Positions 16,076 through 22,922 of a stretch of DNA of 25,334 bases are shown here, piece by piece. Each line of letters starts with the position of its first letter. Position 1 is the first letter of the stretch. The notes under the pieces were generated by a model, which had not been told where the DNA came from, did not search any database, and was given only the letters and a program-made list of their open reading frames with translations. Both the position numbers and the translations under genes were made by a program. This stretch comes from Clostridia bacterium (GTDB lineage: Bacteria > Bacillota > Clostridia > TANB77 > CAG-508): positions 1 through 25,334 of the forward strand of contig CAAGQX010000113.1 in assembly GCA_900772235.1 (NCBI GenBank). Direction: 5' to 3'.

Positions 16076-16798
16076 TTAAGCTTTATTTATATCTTTTTGT
16101 AAATATCTCTTATGAGCTGTTTTTTCAATTTCAAAGTCGAAACTTTTAAATTCAAATTCATTGTCTTTGCTTAAAATTAAATCTTTGCAAAGTTTTTCTA
16201 AAAATTCTGGATTTCTAGCAAGTATTGGTCCTATTAAATATGTTCCATAAAATTTATTTTGCATATAGCCTTCTTCTTTTTCATTTTCTCCGTTTCCAAA
16301 GCCTTTTTCTACTGTAAACATTGGGTAATTTGAATGCATAATTTGTCCGTGATTATTTTGGAATCCTAGTATTTCAGAATTTATTCCATTAAATTTAAAC
16401 ATACACTCTGAAACAACTCTATTCTTAGTTCTTTTTGTATAATAATCAAATATTCCTAAAGTTTCTAATTGTTCACTATCATCTTCAATATATTTTCCAA
16501 ATAGTTCAACAGCATTACCTGTAGCTAGTAAAAATTTATTGTTATCTACTAACTCTTTAATTTCTTCTTTATGTTTTTTTAAACATTCTAATGCGAGTTT
16601 TTCATTATTGTCTGTTCCTGTTCCAATATAAATAAAATCTAATTCTTGCAAGTTCCATTCTTCATTGTCTAAACTTATATTTTTTAATTCTACTTCTATA
16701 TCTTGGCTCTCTAACGCTTCTTTCAGTGCTAAAACATTTCCACTTTCACCATAAAGGTTTAGTAAATCGTAAAATAAATGTCCAATAGTTATTTTCAT
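16076..16798 (-). CDS. gatD: GatD-like class I glutamine amidotransferase, catalytic Cys and His missing
   Basis: GatD pairs with MurT to amidate the D-glutamate of lipid II peptidoglycan precursor: GatD hydrolyses glutamine and passes ammonia to MurT. The 240-aa protein has the family fold and landmarks: LFYDLLNLYGESGN (8-21), YIGTGTDNNE (57-66), GIFDYYTKRTKNR, GFQNNHGQ (145-152), GYGTYL-like GTYLIGPILARNP (185-197). However, the nucleophile elbow, normally CGGYQ, reads LLATGNAVELFG (90-101), with no Cys. The catalytic His, normally in GTYLHGPIL, is Ile189. Both residues needed for glutaminase activity are therefore absent. The frame is uninterrupted on both sides of each site, so this is substitution, not frameshift. 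Its ATG overlaps the murT stop (ATGA). Confidence 0.85.
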   Translation of the reverse strand: MKITIGHLFYDLLNLYGESGNVLALKEALESQDIEVELKNISLDNEEWNLQELDFIYIGTGTDNNEKLALECLKKHKEEIKELVDNNKFLLATGNAVELFGKYIEDDSEQLETLGIFDYYTKRTKNRVVSECMFKFNGINSEILGFQNNHGQIMHSNYPMFTVEKGFGNGENEKEEGYMQNKFYGTYLIGPILARNPEFLEKLCKDLILSKDNEFEFKSFDFEIEKTAHKRYLQKDINKA

Positions 16799-18132
16799 TT
16801 TGTTTCTTCCTCCTTTAAAAAAGTAGTTTTAAAAGGTTCAACATAATCAAAATTTACAATTGCAAAAATATATTTTGAATTATATGTATCCATAAATTCC
16901 TTTGCTTCATTTAATGTATCAAATATTTTAATTTTAGTTTTTTCAAATCCTGCTATTTTAATTCTTGTACCAATATCATATGATTGTGGTCCAACACAAA
17001 TAATTTGCTCTACATCACTGTTTTTTAATATTTCAAAATCTATGTCATAAAGCCAAGACAAATCATCAAAATTATATCTTCTACTAATTTCTTTCCAACC
17101 TATTAGCACAGTTTTACTTCCATTAAATCTTTCTGTAAATAATAGTGATTGATTAAATGTTGTGCTATTTTCATTTTTATTGTTTAAAATGTATACTTCA
17201 GAATTTTTATATTTATATGAATTATACATTTTACTATTTGGGTGCATTTGACTAATATATTCACAAACCTTTTTAGGTTCTAGTCCTAATAAGCAAGCTG
17301 TAGTGTATACTGCCATAGTGTTATATACACAATATAATAAATCATATTGTAATTTTATTTTATATTCATTATCAACTGTCATTTCAAAATTTTCGTAGTC
17401 TATATTTGTTATGTGATATTTTGTTTCTGGATGAGTAAAGTCACAATTTGGGCAATTATATTTTCCTAAAGTTTCAAAATGATAATATTCATATTCTAAT
17501 TTGGTATTACATTTAGGGCAATAAATTAGGTTAAGGTTCTTGAATTTACTATTTTCATAAGAATACTCTGTTTTGTCTAAAGTATAGTATGTTGTTTGAT
17601 ATTCATTGTTTAAGTTAAACTTTAGTAAGTATGGATCATCTCCATTTAATATTAAATGTGTACCTGCTGGCAATGCTTTTTTTATTTCCGCATAAACCAA
17701 GTCAAAATCGCCTTGTCTTGGTGGTTGGTCTCTTGTTATGTTAGTTACAATAACATATTGTGGGGTAAGATCTTGGAAAATAAATTTTGCAAATCTTTCA
17801 TCAACCTCGTATATTATTACATCTCCTTTTACTTTGCCTGTTAAAGTACAGTTTTCTAAAAGCATAGTTGTAATTCCTGCTTTTAAGTTAGCTCCTGAGC
17901 TATTATGTACTACTCTATACCCCATCTGTCTATATACATATGCAAGCATAGAAGATGTGCTTCCTTTTCCTGAAGACCCTGTTACTGCAATAATTTTTTT
18001 TGGTGTTTTTAGTTTTTTTACTAAGTTTTTGTCTATCTTTAAAGCTATTTTCCCTGGCATAGAGCTTCCTTTGTTTACTATTTTTCCTATAAATATAATA
18101 ATTTTTGCACATATAATTGCTATAATTTTCAT
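16795..18132 (-). CDS. murT: MurT-type Mur ligase, lipid II isoglutaminyl synthase subunit
   Basis: MurT is the ATP-dependent ligase of the MurT-GatD complex, which converts the D-isoglutamate residue of lipid II to D-isoglutamine at the cytoplasmic membrane. The 445-aa protein has a hydrophobic N-terminus and the Mur ligase P-loop VTGSSGKGSTSS at about 49-60, followed by NSSGANLKAGITT, IIYEVDE and the NITRDQPPRQGDFD motif. A zinc ribbon (YCPKCNTKLEY...YNCPNC, about 209-238) follows, then the C-terminal DUF1727 domain with FDDLSWLYDIDFE, which keeps the conserved Asp. The P-loop is GSSGKGS rather than the GTNGKT usual for MurT. AGG-type site five bases before the ATG. Translation is coupled to gatD by a 4-bp overlap. 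Confidence 0.92.
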   Translation of the reverse strand: MKIIAIICAKIIIFIGKIVNKGSSMPGKIALKIDKNLVKKLKTPKKIIAVTGSSGKGSTSSMLAYVYRQMGYRVVHNSSGANLKAGITTMLLENCTLTGKVKGDVIIYEVDERFAKFIFQDLTPQYVIVTNITRDQPPRQGDFDLVYAEIKKALPAGTHLILNGDDPYLLKFNLNNEYQTTYYTLDKTEYSYENSKFKNLNLIYCPKCNTKLEYEYYHFETLGKYNCPNCDFTHPETKYHITNIDYENFEMTVDNEYKIKLQYDLLYCVYNTMAVYTTACLLGLEPKKVCEYISQMHPNSKMYNSYKYKNSEVYILNNKNENSTTFNQSLLFTERFNGSKTVLIGWKEISRRYNFDDLSWLYDIDFEILKNSDVEQIICVGPQSYDIGTRIKIAGFEKTKIKIFDTLNEAKEFMDTYNSKYIFAIVNFDYVEPFKTTFLKEEETK

Positions 18133-18161
18133 AACATACCTCGCTTTTTTTATATGCGTAT

Positions 18162-18190
18162 ATTATACTTTTATTTATTTTAGATTACAA
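18162..18190 (-). promoter_or_regulatory. Promoter of murT-gatD
   Basis: On the minus strand TTGTAA (18185-18190) and a perfect TATAAT (18162-18167) have 17-base spacing, about 30 bases before the murT ATG. The -35 overlaps the left arm of a long inverted repeat at 18181-18237. Confidence 0.7.
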
Positions 18191-18237
18191 GATGTTTTTT
18201 ACGATTTTATCGTATTCTTATCCCTTTTAGTAATCTA
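18181..18237. repeat. Inverted repeat upstream of murT
   Basis: The arms TAGATTAC (18181-18188) and GTAATCTA (18230-18237) are perfect complements. Centred between them is a second stem, TACGAT-TTT-ATCGTA. The left arm overlaps the murT -35 region and the right arm abuts the thrS terminator. It could be an operator or a structured leader. Confidence 0.45.
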
Positions 18238-18265
18238 AAAAAAAAGCGGGCGATTAAAATCGCCC
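18237..18265 (-). terminator. Rho-independent terminator of thrS, made of a repeated palindrome
   Basis: On the minus strand GGGCGAT-TTTA-ATCGCCC (18265-18248) forms a perfect 7-bp GC-rich stem followed by GC and then nine T. It lies 22 bp after the thrS stop. The 20-mer GGGCGATTTTAATCGCCCGC is identical to that at 25268-25287 on the plus strand. Confidence 0.9.
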
Positions 18266-18287
18266 TAACTAGTTATCTTTTTACTAA

Positions 18288-20207
18288 TTATCTTGTAAAA
18301 TTTTTAATTTCTTCTTGTATTTTATTTATAAATTCTTCAACTGGCATTTGTCCAATATCGCCATCTTTTCTTGAACGCACACCAACTGCATTTGCTTCTA
18401 CTTCTTTATCTCCAATTATTAACATATATGGAATTTTTTGTAGTTGTGCTTCTCTTATTTTATAGCCTATTTTTTCTTCTCTATCGTCTAACTCTACTCT
18501 TAGTCCTTGTTCCTCTAATTTATTTAGTAGTTGTTTTGAATATTCTTTGTGTTTATCTGCTATTGGTAATATTTTTATTTGTACTGGTGCAAGCCATACT
18601 GGGAAGGCTCCTGCGAAATGCTCTGTTAATATACCTATAAATCTATCAAATGATCCAAATATTGCTCTGTGAACCATTATAGGTGTTTTTTTGTTTCCTT
18701 CTTTATCTATGTAAGATAAGTTGAATCTTTGTGGTAATTGGAAATCTAATTGAATTGTTCCCATTTGCCATTCTCTTCCTAAGCAGTCTTTCATTTTTAT
18801 GTCTATTTTTGGTCCATAGAAAGCTCCATCTCCTTCATTTATTCTATAGTTTCCTTCTCCGCATATTTCGTCTAAAACATTTTTCAAATCTTTTTCAGCC
18901 TTATTCCAAGTTTCTATTTCTCCCATATAGTCGTCTGGTCTTGTAGATAATGTTAGTAAATATTCTAAGCCAAATACAGAATATAAATCTTTTGCAATTT
19001 CAATTATATCTTTTATTTCGCTTCCTATTTGTTCTTCTGTAATGTAGTTGTGTGAGTCATCTTGTCTAAACATTCTTACTCTAAATAATCCGTTTAATTG
19101 TCCTGATTTTTCGTTTCTGTGTATTACATCTACATCATTAAATCTTAATGGTAAGTCTTTATAACTTCTTAATTTTTGTTGATATATTTTTATTGAGTTT
19201 GGGCAGTTCATTGGTTTTAATGCTTGTTCATTTCCATCTGCATCTGTTAGTACAAACATATCATCTTTATAGTGATCCCAATGTCCAGATGTTTTCCAAA
19301 GTACACTACTATTTAATTGTGGTCCAGAAAATTCTTGATATCCTCTTTTTTTATGTTCTTTTCTCCAGAATTCTATTAATGTGTTCATTAATGTAAATCC
19401 TTTTGGCATCCAATATGCCATACCTGGTGCTGTTTCATCAAAGAAAAATAGTTCTAATTCTTTTCCTAGTTTTCTATGATCTCTTTTTTTAGCTTCTTCA
19501 ATCATATTTACATATTCATCTAATTGGCTAGCTTTTGGAAAAGATATTCCGTAAATTCTTTGTAGCATTTTATTTTTTTCGTTTCCTCTCCAATACGCAC
19601 CAGATGATGAAAGTAATTTTATTGCTTTTACTTTTCCTGTACTCATTAAATGTGGTCCTGCACAAAGGTCTGTAAATTCTCCTTGTTTATAGAAAGATAT
19701 TACTGCATCTTCTGGCAAGTCATTTATTAGTTCTACTTTATATGGTTCTTCTTTTTCTTCCATAAATTTTATTGCTTCTTCTCTTGGAAGCTCAAATCTT
19801 TCTAGCGGCAAATCCTCTTTAATTATTTTTTTCATTTCTGTTTCAATTTCTTCTAGCATTTCCGGTGTGAAAGGTTTGTCTGTGTCAAAATCATAATAGA
19901 AACCATTATCTATTGATGGTCCTATTGCAAGTTTCATTTCTGGATATAGTCTTTTAATTGCTTGTGACATTATATGTGATGTTGTATGCCAATAAGCTTT
20001 TTTTCCATTTAAATCATTTTCAAAAGTTAATATGTTTAGCTTACAGTCTTCATTTATTACTGCTCTTAAATCTTTTATTTCTCCATTTACTTCTCCTACT
20101 GTAGCAACTCTTGCAAGTCCTTCACTTATTTTTTTTGCAATTTCTAGTATTGTTAAGCCTTCTTCCACTTCCATTTGTGAATTATCTTTTAGTGTAATTT
20201 TTACCAT
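18288..20207 (-). CDS. thrS: Threonyl-tRNA synthetase
   Basis: This class II synthetase charges tRNA-Thr. With the ATG at 20207 it is 639 aa, full length. An AGGAGGAG site lies six to seven bases upstream; the extra 12 codons of the open frame above it fall in the leader terminator region and are rejected. Domains: N-terminal TGS (1-60), editing domain with HTTSHIMSQA (HxxxH) and CAGPH, which removes mischarged Ser, catalytic core with the zinc ligands in MNCPNS, RQDDSHNY and MVHRAIFGS, and a C-terminal anticodon-binding domain (from about 535). All expected motifs are present. Expression is under the T-box leader at 20231-20472, and the gene ends at a strong terminator. Confidence 0.98.
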   Translation of the reverse strand: MVKITLKDNSQMEVEEGLTILEIAKKISEGLARVATVGEVNGEIKDLRAVINEDCKLNILTFENDLNGKKAYWHTTSHIMSQAIKRLYPEMKLAIGPSIDNGFYYDFDTDKPFTPEMLEEIETEMKKIIKEDLPLERFELPREEAIKFMEEKEEPYKVELINDLPEDAVISFYKQGEFTDLCAGPHLMSTGKVKAIKLLSSSGAYWRGNEKNKMLQRIYGISFPKASQLDEYVNMIEEAKKRDHRKLGKELELFFFDETAPGMAYWMPKGFTLMNTLIEFWRKEHKKRGYQEFSGPQLNSSVLWKTSGHWDHYKDDMFVLTDADGNEQALKPMNCPNSIKIYQQKLRSYKDLPLRFNDVDVIHRNEKSGQLNGLFRVRMFRQDDSHNYITEEQIGSEIKDIIEIAKDLYSVFGLEYLLTLSTRPDDYMGEIETWNKAEKDLKNVLDEICGEGNYRINEGDGAFYGPKIDIKMKDCLGREWQMGTIQLDFQLPQRFNLSYIDKEGNKKTPIMVHRAIFGSFDRFIGILTEHFAGAFPVWLAPVQIKILPIADKHKEYSKQLLNKLEEQGLRVELDDREEKIGYKIREAQLQKIPYMLIIGDKEVEANAVGVRSRKDGDIGQMPVEEFINKIQEEIKNFTR

Positions 20208-20230
20208 AATATCTCCTCCTACTTTTTTTC

Positions 20231-20472
20231 TTAAAACAAGCACCCCTAGAGATGCTCTCTCTAGGGGTGCTTAATAAATACACGGTTCCACCCTAAATTT
20301 AACTTAATTTAGAAGATTATATCGTATCTTACTCGTCTAACTTTCATTAGAAAACTCCGAGGTAGTTTTTCAGATATGTTTACTAAAATTAGCTTTCAGC
20401 CTATGGCTAATTATCTCTTGTAGCAACCTTTACCTTACTTTGTCTCATCATAGTTTTTTTATTTAAAATCTA
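20231..20472 (-). promoter_or_regulatory. T-box riboswitch leader of thrS
   Basis: On the minus strand the T-box sequence AGGGTGGAACCGTG occupies 20294-20281. It is followed by a perfect 15-bp terminator stem (arms 20258-20272 and 20238-20252, loop TGCTC) and a T-rich tail. The AGGGTG part can pair with CACCCCT of the terminator's 5' arm, forming the antiterminator. Stem I lies upstream, beginning near GATGAGACAAAGTAA. A candidate Thr specifier ACU is at 20366-20364, within ACTACCTCGGAG. The leader therefore senses uncharged tRNA-Thr. The specifier assignment is tentative, the T-box call is firm. Confidence 0.93.
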
Positions 20473-20479
20473 CATATAT

Positions 20480-20508
20480 GTTATACCACATATCAGTATA
20501 AAAATCAA
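20480..20508 (-). promoter_or_regulatory. Promoter of the thrS T-box transcript
   Basis: On the minus strand TTGATT (20503-20508) and TATAAC (20480-20485) have 17-base spacing. TG precedes the -10 by one base (extended -10). The predicted transcript start, near 20472, fits the T-box leader. Confidence 0.65.
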
Positions 20509-20543
20509 GTTTCATTATATAAAATTCTTTATATATTAAAATA

Positions 20544-21320
20544 TTATCCCAATGCCACATCCAAAATCATCATAATTACAAACCCTATTGCAACGCCTAT
20601 TGTTCCAATATTTGAATGTTCTCCTGCTTGAGATTCTGGTATTAATTCTTCTACCACCACATATATCATTGCTCCTGCTGCAAATGCTAAAAAATATGGA
20701 AGTATTGGAAGCATTGCATTTGTAAGTAATATTGTAATAATTGCTCCTATTGGTTCTACAATACCTGAAAGAGTTCCATATAAAAAAGCCTTTGATTTTG
20801 ACATTCCTTCACTTTTTAATGGCATTGATATAATTGCCCCTTCTGGGAAATTTTGTATTGCAATTCCTATTGCCAATGCCAATGCCCCTGCCATTGTTAT
20901 ACCACCTTGTCCTCTAAGAGCTCCTGCAAATGTAACACCAACTGCCATTCCTTCTGGTATATTATGAAGTGTAACTGCAAATACTATCATTGTTGTTTTC
21001 TTTAACTTTGCTTTTATTCCCTCTGGCTTTTCATTGTTTAAGTGTAAATGCGGTATTACGCTATCTAATACAAGTAAAAATATAATTCCTAGCATAAATC
21101 CTACTGCAGCTGGAATCCAAACTACTTTACCCTGTTCTTGTTCCATATTTATTGACGGAATAAGTAAAGACCAAATAGATGCTGCAATCATTACTCCAGA
21201 AGCAAAGCCTAATAATAATTTTTCTATTTTAGAATTCATTTTATTTCGCATTAGGAATACCATTGCAGAGCCCAGTGTAGTTCCTAAAAATGGTATTGCC
21301 AAACCAATTATTAAATTCAT
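20544..21320 (-). CDS. ZIP family divalent metal transporter
   Basis: The 258-aa integral membrane protein of the ZIP family moves zinc or related divalent cations into the cytoplasm. Eight or so transmembrane segments are visible. The metal-binding helices show HNIPEGMAVGVTFAG (TM4) and IAIQNFPEGAIISMPL (TM5), the two hallmark motifs, and the His-containing HLHLNNEKPEG lies in the loop before TM4. The length fits the ZupT/GufA-like bacterial subfamily. ATG with AGAGGA six bases upstream. A promoter (TTTACA-17-TATATT) is at 21359-21387. No terminator is evident before the thrS promoter, so some read-through into thrS is possible. Metal specificity cannot be deduced. Confidence 0.93.
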   Translation of the reverse strand: MNLIIGLAIPFLGTTLGSAMVFLMRNKMNSKIEKLLLGFASGVMIAASIWSLLIPSINMEQEQGKVVWIPAAVGFMLGIIFLLVLDSVIPHLHLNNEKPEGIKAKLKKTTMIVFAVTLHNIPEGMAVGVTFAGALRGQGGITMAGALALAIGIAIQNFPEGAIISMPLKSEGMSKSKAFLYGTLSGIVEPIGAIITILLTNAMLPILPYFLAFAAGAMIYVVVEELIPESQAGEHSNIGTIGVAIGFVIMMILDVALG

Positions 21321-21358
21321 ATAGAATCCTCTTTTCTTTATTTTTCCTTTATTTTAAT

Positions 21359-21387
21359 AATATAGTATAACTAATTTTTATTGTAAA
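21359..21387 (-). promoter_or_regulatory. Promoter of the ZIP transporter gene
   Basis: On the minus strand TTTACA (21382-21387) and TATATT (21359-21364) have 17-base spacing, about 40 bases before the ATG. Confidence 0.6.
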
Positions 21388-21432
21388 ATAAATCTTCCTA
21401 GCCTTCAACTTCCATTTTGAAAGGAATGATAT

Positions 21433-21522
21433 TTAAATAACGAATTCTTTTATATCGCCATTTTTTATACCACGATTTTCAAAATTGTTATCTGCTGGAA
21501 CGCCTTCCAAAATACAGCTAAT
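21433..21522 (-). pseudogene. Coding-like fragment, possible gene remnant
   Basis: Between the HipA-like gene and the ZIP gene, an open minus-strand frame of 29 codons ends at TAA (21433-21435) and reads ...CILEGVPADNNFENRGIKNG..., a balanced, protein-like composition. It has no start codon: TAG and TAA interrupt the same frame just upstream. Small inverted repeats (TGGAA-CGCC-TTCCA at 21496-21509, AGCTA-ATTTA-TAGCT upstream) lie in the same stretch. It may be the 3' end of a decayed gene or part of a dispersed repeat. The family is not recognised. Confidence 0.3.
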
Positions 21523-21545
21523 TTATAGCTACGCCATTGCATTTA

Positions 21546-22409
21546 TTAAATCTTATTAATCTTATCATATACTTCTTTTATTATATCATATCTTAATTTT
21601 ATTATCTTTTTATAAAATTGTTTTCTTGTATCAGACATATATTGAATTTCGTCAATAAATCTATTAATTTCATTTATATCTATTTTTTCAAACATTCTAC
21701 ATATTGCTCTATTACATTCTTCATTTTTCATACTTTTTATATAAGTTATATAATTAATTTTTTTACCATTCTCTTTTATACAAGAATAACAATTTATTGT
21801 TAAATTTTTCAGTTCAGCTTCATTAAGTTTTTCCATTTCTTTGTCTTCTAGCATTGGATTCAAACATGAACCACAGTCGTATATTGGAGCAAATGTTATT
21901 TCCTTAGTTTTATTATTTAATATAAAGCCCCAATTGCCATTATGCCTATCTGTATTTCCAATAATACTATCTATAAGAAACATATCCCAAAATTTTTCTT
22001 TTGTATCAACTGTATCTATCATTTTGCTTTCATCTATAACTTCTAGAATATCTTCTAATTCAGTTCCTATCTTCTTATCTGGATTGGTACTTAATGCTAA
22101 ACTTTCAAATTCATATAAAATATTATTATTGTCAGTAAAATCTTCACAGCCACAAACTATTTTTTCTTTTCCATTATAGAAATATTTTCCTAAAATAGTA
22201 TTTTGCGTTTTAAATCCAATTAATCTAAATATATTACTGCCAACATATTCTGAAAATGCATTATTTATATATGATATATTTTTATTTTTTTCTCTTATAG
22301 GGTCTGGAAATTTTACTAAATATTTTTTATTATCATATACTAGTGTTTTCTTTTTTTCTGAACCTTTATAATTATTTAATTCTTCTACACACTCTGTAAA
22401 GTCTATCAT
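21546..22409 (-). CDS. HipA/CtkA-like protein kinase
   Basis: The 287-aa protein resembles the HipA C-terminal kinase fold and the compact CtkA-like kinases. KKYLVKF (28-34) gives a candidate ATP-binding Lys33. The HipA signature NTDRHNGNWG (152-161) carries the catalytic Asp154. APIYDCGSCL (174-183) corresponds to the metal-binding Asp loop. HipA proteins phosphorylate translation factors or synthetases and often act as toxins; CtkA is a secreted Helicobacter kinase. Which applies here is unknown, and no HipB-like DNA-binding antitoxin is adjacent. Its start overlaps the stop of the small membrane protein gene by one base (TAATG), so translation is coupled. The C-terminus (about 230-287) is helical and charged. 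Confidence 0.82.
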   Translation of the reverse strand: MIDFTECVEELNNYKGSEKKKTLVYDNKKYLVKFPDPIREKNKNISYINNAFSEYVGSNIFRLIGFKTQNTILGKYFYNGKEKIVCGCEDFTDNNNILYEFESLALSTNPDKKIGTELEDILEVIDESKMIDTVDTKEKFWDMFLIDSIIGNTDRHNGNWGFILNNKTKEITFAPIYDCGSCLNPMLEDKEMEKLNEAELKNLTINCYSCIKENGKKINYITYIKSMKNEECNRAICRMFEKIDINEINRFIDEIQYMSDTRKQFYKKIIKLRYDIIKEVYDKINKI

Positions 22410-22747
22410 TAATCTTCTCCCCTCTTCACTTTAACATCTTGCTCCACATTTTTTATTGATTTGCATTTTTTAATAATCATCATTATTAATAGAATTATTC
22501 CATAAATCCCCCAAATACAAGCAACTCCTAGAAAACTATAAATTATAATAACAATACCTAATAAACCCGAACCCATTTCTAAAAGAGCTTCTGTAAGAGC
22601 AGTAGCATCACTTCCATCAATATAAATATTTTGTGTAGGTATTCCGCTATCTTTTACTTCATCTTTTATACTCTTTCCAGCTGAAATTCCAAAAATTATA
22701 ATTATTATTGAAATCAATATTAATATCTTTACTATAATTTTATTCAT
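22409..22747 (-). CDS. Small two-helix membrane protein
   Basis: The 112-aa protein has a transmembrane helix at about residues 4-22 after the basic start MNKIIVK, then a polar stretch (KSIKDEVKDSGIPTQNIYIDGSD) and a long hydrophobic segment (about 50-90) that can span once or twice, ending in a Lys-rich cytoplasmic tail. No family is recognised. The ATG at 22747 was preferred over the ATG at 22780, because an AGGAAG lies nine bases upstream of it and nothing resembling a ribosome site precedes the longer start. It overlaps the HipA-like kinase gene by one base and so is its partner in expression, perhaps as membrane anchor, sensor or modulator, which is inference. Confidence 0.7.
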   Translation of the reverse strand: MNKIIVKILILISIIIIIFGISAGKSIKDEVKDSGIPTQNIYIDGSDATALTEALLEMGSGLLGIVIIIYSFLGVACIWGIYGIILLIMMIIKKCKSIKNVEQDVKVKRGED

Positions 22748-22829
22748 ACAATTTATCTTCCTTTTTTTATATTTTTGCATAGAAACTAGTACATCTACCA
22801 GATTTATTTTGGCTAAAATTTATGATTTT

Positions 22830-22922
22830 TTATGGTTGTTCTGTTTGTGATAAACTCTTTTTATGTTCTTTATCTTCAATACCTTCAGGATTTAAATCGC
22901 TATTAGCATTTATTAAGCATTA
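22830..22922 (-). other. In-frame coding-like tail after the lysS stop
   Basis: lysS ends TAA TAA. The same frame then continues open for 29 codons (CLINANSDLNPEGIE...) to another TAA at 22830-22832. The composition is hydrophilic and protein-like. It may be a former C-terminal extension of the synthetase now cut off by stop codons, or a chance frame. No start codon or ribosome site is seen. Confidence 0.3.

Noticed and set aside
16076..16798. Frameshift as the cause of the missing GatD catalytic residues
   Set aside because: Conserved sequence continues in the same frame on both sides of each site (residues 80-120 and 180-200), so single substitutions explain it better.
20208..20243. Upstream extension of ThrS to a 651-aa frame
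   Set aside because: The added codons lie between the T-box terminator stem and AGGAGG, and ThrS proteins start at the TGS domain.
22409..22747. HipB-type antitoxin
   Set aside because: The protein is a membrane protein with no helix-turn-helix; antitoxin function cannot be claimed.
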